Assembly (NCBI RefSeq): GCF_020379485.1 | Contig: NC_063447.1 | Location: 54,177,452 to 54,241,451 of the forward strand | Source: Brassica napus | Lineage: Eukaryota > Streptophyta > Magnoliopsida > Brassicales > Brassicaceae | DNA length: 64,000 nucleotides | Direction of reading: 5' to 3' | Shown here: positions 56,816-64,000 of the stretch, one piece after another | Layout of the letters: each line of letters starts with the position of its first letter | Position numbering within the stretch: the first letter of the stretch is position 1 | The notes under the pieces: generated by a model | The model's database searches: none | Told to the model about the DNA's origin: nothing | The model's input: only the letters and a program-made list of their open reading frames with translations | Translations under genes and position numbers: made by a program

Positions 56816-58077
56816 TAAAAAGAAATCCAGAAGATGTTACGTTATGGCATGATCGCCTTGGTCATCCAGGCACTACAATGATGTGAAAAATCATTGAAAG
56901 CTCACATGGTCATTCAATAAAAACCCAAGATATATACCAAAGTAATAAAATGACATGTGATGCGTGTGCTCTTGGGAAATTAATCATAAGACCATCACCA
57001 ACCAAAATTGACAAAGAATCACCAAAGTTTTTGGAAAGAATCCAAGGTGATATTTGTGGACCAATACATCCACCGTGTGGACCATTCTACTACTTTATGG
57101 TATTAATCGATGCATCGAGTAGATGGTCACATGTTTGTTTGTTATCATCTCGAAATATGGCATTTGCGAGATTTCTAACTCAGATAATCAAATTAAGAGC
57201 ACAGTTCTCAGATTATCCAATTAAAAGAGTTAGATTAGATAACGCTGGTGAATTCACATCCCAAGCTTTTAATGATTATTGTATGGTATCAGGGATTGAA
57301 GTAGAGCATTCTGTTGCTCATGTTCATACACAAAATGGTTTGGCAGAATCATTAATTAAACGGCTGCAACTAATTGCAAGGCCATTGATCATGAGATCAA
57401 AACTCCCAACCTCTGTATGGGGACATGCTATTTTGCATGCAGAAGCACTAATTCGGATAAGACCAAGTGCATACCATAGATATTCCCCATTACAGTTAGC
57501 ATTTGGAAAAGAACCAAATATCTCTCATCTAAAAATCTTTGGTTGTGCGGTTTATATTCCAATAGCACCACCACAACGTACAAAGATGGGACCGCAAAGA
57601 CGGTTGGGAATATATATTGGCTATGATTCTCCATCAATAATAAGATACCTAGAACCACAAACTGGTGATGTGTTTACGGCACGATTTGCCGATTGTCATT
57701 TCAATGAGAAAGAATTCCCAACTCTAGGGGGAGACAATAAACAAGTAGGAAAAGAGATCAAATGGAGTGTACCATCGTTATTACACCTTGATCCTCCTAC
57801 GAAACAGTCAGAACTAGAAGTTCGACGTATCATGCATTTACAAAATATAGCAAATCAGCTACCTGATGCATTTGCTGATACCAAAATGGTAACTAAATCA
57901 CATATACCCGCTGCAAATACTCCTGCTCGTATTGAAATACCACAAAATGGTGGAACGGCAGTTGATACACGTGAATCAGGAACACGTTTAAAGCGCGGTA
58001 GACCTATTGGTTCAAAGGATAAACTTCCTAGAAAACGTAAGGAATGTGAAAAGCATGATACTCCCAAAATAACATAA
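56816..58077 (+). pseudogene. Copia integrase, interrupted
   Basis: Zinc-binding part (LWHDRLGHPG ... CDACALGK) is broken by TGA at 56884-56886. The core follows: GDICGPIH, LDNAGEFTSQAF and the NGLAESLIKRLQ segment give the D-D-E set. A TAA at 58075-58077 ends it before RT. Confidence 0.85.
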
Positions 58078-58196
58078 AATATTTTGGACGAAGAAAATTG
58101 TGAATCTAACGACAATATAAAGCATCTTGAATTTGAAGGAAATCATGAGTTTCTATCAATTACATCCATAACGGAAAGATATGGAAACGAAATGAG

Positions 58197-59876
58197 ATGG
58201 ATGATATTGATGACGTTTTCTCATACCTTTTAGCAAAGGAAATAAATGAAGAAAACGAAGATCCAGAACCAAAGTCTGTATATGAATGTCAAAAGAGACA
58301 TGACTGGATAAAATGGAAAGATGCAATTCAAGTCGAATTAGATTCGCTTAACAAACGAAATGTATTCGGACCTATTGTGCTCACACCCAAAGATGTAAAA
58401 CCTGTTGGGTACAAATGGGTGTTTGTCCGGAAAAAAAATGAGAAAAACGAGATTACAAGATACAAAGCTCGTCTCGTAGCCCAAGGTTTCTCTCAAAGGC
58501 CAGGAATTGATTATGAGGAAACTTATTCTCCTGTCATGGACGCAATCACATTTAGATTCCTGATGAGCCTAGCGGCCAATGAAAATTTAGAAATGCGTCT
58601 CATGGATGTCGTTACGGCATATTTATATGGATCATTAGATACTGATATCTATATGAGAATCCCAGATGGATTTAAAATGCCAGAAACGTTAAGTTCCAAA
58701 CCTAAAGAGTTATGTGCAATAAAATTGCAAAGATCATTATATGGGTTAAAACAATCTGGACGAATGTGGTATAATCGTCTCAGCGAACACTTAACAAAAG
58801 AAGGATACACGAATGATCCTATATGCCCTTGTGTTTTCATAAAGAAAACAACATCCGGATTTGTGATAATCGCGGTGTACGTTGATGATCTTAATATTAT
58901 TGGAACTCAAAACGAAATCCAAAAGGCATCAAACTATCTGAAAGGAGAATTTGAGATGAAAGATCTCGGCCAGACAAAATATTGTCTAGGATTACAAATT
59001 GAGCATTCTCGAAAGGGTATATTTGTACACCAGTCTACATATACCAAACGAGTATTGAAACGCTTTAACATGGATAAAGCAACTCCTCTTAGCACCCCGA
59101 TGGTCGTTAGATCACTTAATGTTGAAAATGATCCGTTTCGACCATCTGAGGAAAATGAAGAAATACTTGGTCCTGAAACTCCATACTTAAGTGCAATTGG
59201 AGCTCTTATGTATCTTGCAAATTGTACTCGACCTGACATATCTTTTGCCATTAATCTTTTAGCGAGATTCAGTTCGTCTCCTACGCGAAGACATTGGAAT
59301 GGAATTAAACATGTCTTTCGTTACCTTCAAGGAACAACTGATTTAGGCTTGTTTTATCCTAAAAGTTCAAAAGGTCAAATGATTGGTTTTGCAGATGCAG
59401 GTTATTTGTCAGATCCACACAAAGCTCGATCCCAGACAGGATATGTTTTTACAATTGGAGGCACCGCCATATCTTGGCGTTCTCAGAAGCAGACACTTGT
59501 TGCTACTTCTTCAAATCACGCTGAGATCATTGCACTCCATGAAGCAAGTAGAGAATGTGTATGGCTAAGATCAATAAGCCGACACATCTGTTCAAGCAGT
59601 GGGATTGACGAAAATACGGAGCCAACTATTCTATATGAAGATAACGCGGCATGTGTTGCTCAAACGAAGGAAGGATATATCAAAAGCGATAGAACCAAAC
59701 ATATACCTCCGAAGTTCTTCTCATATACTCAAGAGCTCGAGAAGAATAAAGAGATTGAAGTAAGATATGTTCGATCATGCGACAATGCAGCCGACCTCTT
59801 CACAAAATCACTCCCTACCTCGGTATTCAGAAAACACATCCATAACATTGGAATGCGTCATCAGAAGGATCTATGA
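58197..59876 (+). pseudogene. Copia reverse transcriptase-RNase H, 559-codon open block
   Basis: RVT_2-type RT: GYKWVFVRKKNE, ARLVAQGFSQRPGIDYEETY, the polymerase site VYVDDLNIIG; then RNase H (FADAGYLSDPHKARSQTGYVF, YEDNAACVAQTKEGY). The block is uninterrupted but separated from integrase by a stop and a frameshift near 58193-58197, so no full polyprotein can form. Confidence 0.9.
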
Positions 59877-60007
59877 CTGCTTATTCGAGGGGGAGCTTAC
59901 GTAGTTGTACTCTTTTTACCTTACTATGGTTTTTCCCATTGGGTTTTCCTGGAAAGGTTTTTAACGAGGCAACAAAGACGTTAAGCGAGAGTGGATAGTG
60001 ACACCGG

Positions 60008-60021
60008 TCCCCAAGGGGGAG
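60008..60021 (+). other. Copia polypurine tract
   Basis: AAGGGGGAGTG immediately before the 3' LTR. Confidence 0.75.
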
Positions 60022-60294
60022 TGTTATGAAAGACAGCTAAGAAAGCCAGCAGCCAGCCGTTTATGTTGAAAAATATAAAAGATGTGGGGCCCGCTGCACT
60101 ATTTGCACAGTAAATTTCTTTCTATATACACGAACGTTTGCGTTCATTTGTAATCACACCGAAAACTCTTCTCTTCTCTTTGATAAGAAACACTCTCTCT
60201 CTCTCTATATCAGTGTTATTATTTCTACGGGTATAATATTTTGCCCTTATTTAAATTCTTGCGATATAACAAAATACTAGTTCTTTTTATAACA
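60022..60294 (+). repeat. Copia 3' LTR (273 bp)
   Basis: Same ends as the 5' LTR; differs by several substitutions and indels (for example the CT microsatellite near 60196). Confidence 0.9.
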
Positions 60295-60299
60295 AAGAC

Positions 60300-60448
60300 T
60301 ACTTTTTAGGCACTCCAAAGACTACTCTCGAGTTTTAATTTATAATAGTTTGACTATTCTACTTTTTCAATATATATCAGTTTTCCTCTAATATCTGTCT
60401 AATAAATCTTTGATGTTTCTTGATACCTCTTTTGGGGTTATATATATT
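60300..60448. other. Short spacer between copia and MULE
   Basis: No feature seen. Confidence 0.4.
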
Positions 60449-60988
60449 GGGAAAATTTGCAAGATATCTAAGTTTGATAAATTAATTAGGTGCAGGTCAA
60501 TGATTTTGACATAATTAAAAGACTAACAAACGTGTTCCCTTTCATCTGGTTATAACCCTCTATCAAACAGGTAGACGGTGACAGGGAGAAGGTAAGAGAA
60601 CACGTAGGCAAAGATAAATATGGTCATTATTAACCGTGTACTGTGCAGATCTGGGGGATTTAAAGGAAACACGTCACCCACATTCCTAACCGCATACGGT
60701 TTACTATGTGCGGTAAATATGTGGAGGATAATAGGACAACGACATCTTGATATATGGTGTAGTCCTTTATTTTCTTACAGTCTGTCCATTTGGGTAAGAA
60801 TTAAGAAAATCCAGAGAAGAAGGTGAATGCAGATGCAAAGTTAATGCTCTGACTTTCGATAACGTAACCTTCGGTTAACTGCTCTTAATACCCCGGTTGT
60901 GCATTTACTATACACTGTGATATACATAATGTAGATGGAATGGTATTACCGTTCTCACACTGAAATAGTATTCTGTTTACTGTGGTAA

Positions 60989-62931
60989 TTGTTGCAGATG
61001 AATGAGCTAGATAAAGTGTTGCTTGTACATGGGACGTGGGTCTGGGATGCAGATAATCGATGGATATTTGAGCCTGACATAGTGTGTGCAGCAGAGCACC
61101 TCATCGAACTCAAAATGGAGATGACAATGACTGAGTTAGTATCTGCAGTAAAAGAATGTCTAGACATAACATCGAAAGATATCTCTGTCAAACTGTCGTA
61201 TCAATACCCGGAGTGGGTTGCAATGGGTGATGGAGAGTTGGATACACCTCAGTACATTACAGACGATACCGATGTGGGTGTATTTTTTCGGATGAGACGC
61301 ACCATTAAAGAAGTTGATCTTTATGTCTCCATCGTCCGACATTCACCTGGTGGGAAAGAAGACAATCTACCACGCCAATTGTCACGTAATATGCGTAAAG
61401 GGGGAGAGGATGGAGGTGACAACTGTATGGATGAGGAAGACTGGCATGTTTTTGCACTCTCAGAAACTCCATTGACTCTTCCACCAACACAGAAGGATGT
61501 AGGTGGGAAAGACCAGGAGGTGCCAGAATGTTCTGAATGACAGCGCCGGAATAGTACAACTTCTCGCACGACTATTCCACATGGACAACGTGGAATAGTC
61601 ATTAGAGAGCCAGGCGAGACTGTTCGACTTTCTGCGCCGGAGACAGAAGCGAGACAGAAGGGAAAGAACAAACGGCCCTTGGAGTATGAAACTGATTCAG
61701 ACACCGACTCCGACGATGCAATGGTCGTCCCTGTGCTTCGTGCAAGTATTCCCGAGACAGTAAATGCAGCTAGGCCTGTAGCGCGCCGGCTGGTGTTTGG
61801 AATACCTGGAATTCCCACCACACAGGAGGGAGCTGGTAGTTCTAGTTCGAGTACAGAGGCTCTACCTGAGGTAGCTGACGAATTTGGTCAACACTGGGGA
61901 AAATTTGATGAAGCACTCCACGAGATGCTAAGCGATCCATACACTCCAGCTCTATTTGGAAAGGATGCCCCACCGGTATTTAACAGTCGCCGGGGAACAG
62001 GTATAACAGATACAATGTGACAACACATAGTATAGTATTAAAGAATTAAGTATACAACAACATCTACTGTACTATATCAGATAGTTACTACTTGATATTG
62101 ACATAATTTAATTTTGTAGGAGTGGATACTGCCCTTGCTGACATACAGTATGAAGGGGACGAAATTTACGTCAGACGTGTCTTCAAATCCAAAACTGACC
62201 GCAAAATCAAACTAGCAATTCATGCCTTGAATAGGAAGTTCTATTTCAGAACTCCCCGCTCGAGTCCGGCAATGCTACTTGCCCAATGCGTTGGTAATGG
62301 TTGCCCATGGCGCGTGTATGCGTTTCTGCTGGATGCTAGTGGGAACTTACAAGTTCGCCAAGCAAATCTCATTCACTCATGCACCATTGATGAGCGCCGC
62401 AACTACCACAAACTGGCAACCACTCAGGTTATAGGCGAGATAATGCAATCAAGGTTTATTGGAATCAAGCGTGGCCCAACCGCAGCATCAATTAGGAAAA
62501 TACTGTTGGATGAGTTTCATGTGAACGTCTCGTATTGGAAAGCGTGGAGAGCTAGAGAGCTTGCAATGGACCATGCAATGGACCATGGGTACAATGGTAG
62601 GAAGCTACTCACTTATACCTGCATATTTAGCTCTTCTTCAGTCATCAAATGAAGGAACGACCTGCTTCTTGGAGAGTACAGATGCCGAAGATGGGGGAAA
62701 AAGATTTAAGTATTGTTTTGTTGCATATGGGGCGTCAATCTCAGGGTATCCGTCGATGCGGAAAGTGGTTGTTGTTGATGGGACGTCATTGAAAGGAAAG
62801 TTTGGGGGCTGCCTACTTTCAGCGTCTGCACAAGATGAAAATTTCCAAGTATTTCCTCTAGCTTTTTCGGTGGTCGATAGTGAAAACGACGATGCTTGGG
62901 AACGGTTTTTCCAGAAATTACAAACATTTGT
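60989..62931 (+). pseudogene. MuDR-type transposase, broken and 3'-truncated
   Basis: Exon 1 (60989-62000) encodes the N-terminal domain (VWDADNRWIFEPD ... LSYQYPEW) and an acidic linker. TGA at 61538-61540 interrupts it in frame. After an intron (62001-62119) exon 2 gives the MuDR DNA-binding domain (GDEIYVRRVFKSK, GNGCPWRVYAF, NLIHSC). A local duplication, GCAATGGACCAT repeated near 62564-62588, shifts the frame. The MULE transposase core follows (KVVVVDGTSLKG, first Asp; FPLAFSVVDSENDDAWERFF, second Asp). It stops being transposase after FFQKLQTFV (about 62931): the third acidic residue and SWIM zinc finger are missing. Confidence 0.85.
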
Positions 62932-63929
62932 TTACGATGTCCTAGGCTTGGTTTTTTTGGCACGCTTGGAAGCCTGTTTAGTCGGCGGGACAATTTTCGT
63001 GTCCTTTTTGGTTGCTTCCTTACGCAATATCGGTTCCGAAGGACTTAACCGCTTTGGACTAGTGTGCCTCCGTTTACTAACTCGTCTGCCACCATCACCT
63101 GCAGCATCGTCTGCTGCTGGCACATCACCTACACCCTATTAAGAAAATCAGAGTTTGTATTACGCTTATATCTAAAACTAATAGAGGGCAATGCAAAAGA
63201 AGATAAAGACAAGTACTTTAAATTTTGTTGGAGAAGGATTGCTAGACCCATCCACATCATCATTCTTTTCAACACCCAACTCCGAAGCTTCCTCCACGGG
63301 GTTAGAGCCATGCGTTTCACCGCCATGAGATGTGGTTTCCTACAACACTTATCGCATCAACCAACGGTACTATACCACTTACGGTTAAGACATTAGAGAC
63401 AATGACAAAGCCGGACTAATTAATAAGAGTTACCTTCTCCTTCAATGAAACAAACTTGGAACTCACACTTGGGCCTGCAGCAACGGTAGCAGGAGCTGGT
63501 GATGGATGAGGAAGCTTCTGATGCAACCACGTGGGCAAACGTAAAAGGTGTGAAAACGTACTATAATTCGTATGAGGTATAGTATATACTCCTACGGAAT
63601 AGTTCAACCACTAAAACAGAGAACCGGGAAGCGAGTTACCTGCTCATTCAATCTGTCCAAGTTAGAACTCTGACATTGGCCCCCAACAACGTCACCGGGA
63701 AAAGTTGATGTCTGAGGTATTTCCTGAGAAGCAGAACATAAGAATGACATTAATCAATTACAAAACGAATTTATTATTCCCTATAACAGTTAATGAAAAT
63801 CACTTTTCCCGCTAAAATAGCATTCTAAGATTAACCTACTTTGCTGATTCCAGCATCAGATAGAATTTGGTTGACAACTCCAGAGACGTCAGGGACAGTG
63901 TCGGATTGAGATACCGAAGGTAAAGGATC
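62932..63929 (-). CDS. Convergent gene of short phase-0 exons, partial, unknown function
   Basis: Minus-strand exons with GT-AG borders: 63840-63929 (DPLPSVSQSD ... SDAGISK), 63640-63723 (EIPQTSTFPGD ... LDRLNEQ), 63434-63517 (KLPHPSPAPA ... VSLKEK), 63217-63339 (ETTSHGGETHG ... PSPTKFK) and 62932-63135 (GVGDVPAADD ... KKTKPRTS, stop). The first four are 90, 84, 84 and 123 nt, all multiples of three and phase 0; the upstream part lies beyond the window. The encoded tail is Ser/Pro-rich and ends very basic. Plant MULEs often carry a second gene such as a Ulp1-like protease; this may be its tail, but no catalytic domain is visible. The stop abuts the truncated transposase, suggesting a deletion joint. 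Confidence 0.55.
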
Positions 63930-64000
63930 CTACAAAAGCGAGGATATGCTAACACAAACTGACTATATGTGCATAGCTAGATGACTCAAAGCGCATATTC

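Larger units (their letters stand above)
54070..60294 (+). mobile_element. Ty1/copia LTR retrotransposon, decayed
   Basis: LTRs 54070-54355 and 60022-60294 (TGTTATGAAAG ... TTTTTATAACA) are flanked by identical AAGAC (54065-54069 and 60295-60299). The order gag, protease, integrase, RT, RNase H is that of copia. The LTRs differ at many positions and by indels, and every coding block has breaks, so the insertion is much older than the Athila element. Confidence 0.95.
60449..64000 (+). mobile_element. Defective MULE (MuDR-like), right end outside the window
   Basis: GGGAAAATTTGCAAGATATC at 60449 has the form of a plant MULE terminus. It is followed by a 540-bp leader, a broken MuDR transposase and a convergent minus-strand gene. 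The right terminus is not in the window, so the extent is inferred. Confidence 0.5.

Overview
The window is plant nuclear DNA, most likely from a Brassicaceae species (Brassica-like). This rests on plant introns, tracts of AT-rich DNA, and gene fragments that resemble Arabidopsis ERF15, KLCR1/CMU, ribokinase, ASY1 and a CC-type glutaredoxin. It is dominated by nested transposable elements of nearly every plant class, as expected of pericentromeric or otherwise TE-rich chromatin. Only one multi-exon host-type gene looks intact: an RRM protein on the minus strand at 18854-20204. All calls come from reading the sequence; no database search was possible.

Layout, 1-27 kb. A PIF/Harbinger transposase remnant lies at the left edge, followed by a glutaredoxin 5' fragment, a small hAT MITE and RRM copy A (2856-4114, stop codon in exon 1). 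Next come a LINE tail and a local tandem duplication. A complete 12.2-kb Athila-type Ty3/gypsy element follows (6110-18289, minus strand). It has near-identical LTRs, a perfect ATTCC target duplication, an uninterrupted 1901-aa gag-pol and a downstream 505-aa ATHILA ORF. Its insertion split a copy of a segment that is also present near RRM copy A. After it come RRM copy B, another LINE tail, a second copy of the glutaredoxin fragment, a LINE 5' fragment and a truncated, frameshifted KLCR1-like pseudogene.

Layout, 27-49 kb. A 5.1-kb CACTA element (27451-32578) has perfect ends and a TGA target duplication, but its transposase carries two nonsense codons. Two hAT-like nonautonomous elements with perfect 8-bp duplications follow, then a truncated ERF15-like gene with its own TATA box, a SINE and a 1-kb Helitron. 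A MULE-like inverted-repeat element (39621-48345) contains two head-to-tail minus-strand Helitrons (40670-43671 and 43672-48023). These share a 1.49-kb 5' part carrying ribokinase exons, and the second also carries ASY1 exons.

Layout, 49-64 kb. A 5'-truncated LINE, a MULE-like element with a transposase N-terminal fragment, and a decayed Ty1/copia element (54070-60294, TSD AAGAC) are followed by a defective MULE that starts near 60449. In that MULE a broken transposase meets the end of a convergent gene built of short phase-0 exons running off the right edge.

Most unusual signals: arrays of the 12-mer GATCGGTCGATC (GATCG-N2-CGATC), mostly spaced 21-25 bp apart, at four places in the Athila element and once in an unrelated MULE-like element; the tandem gene-capturing Helitrons; and the symmetric mini-exon gene at the right edge.
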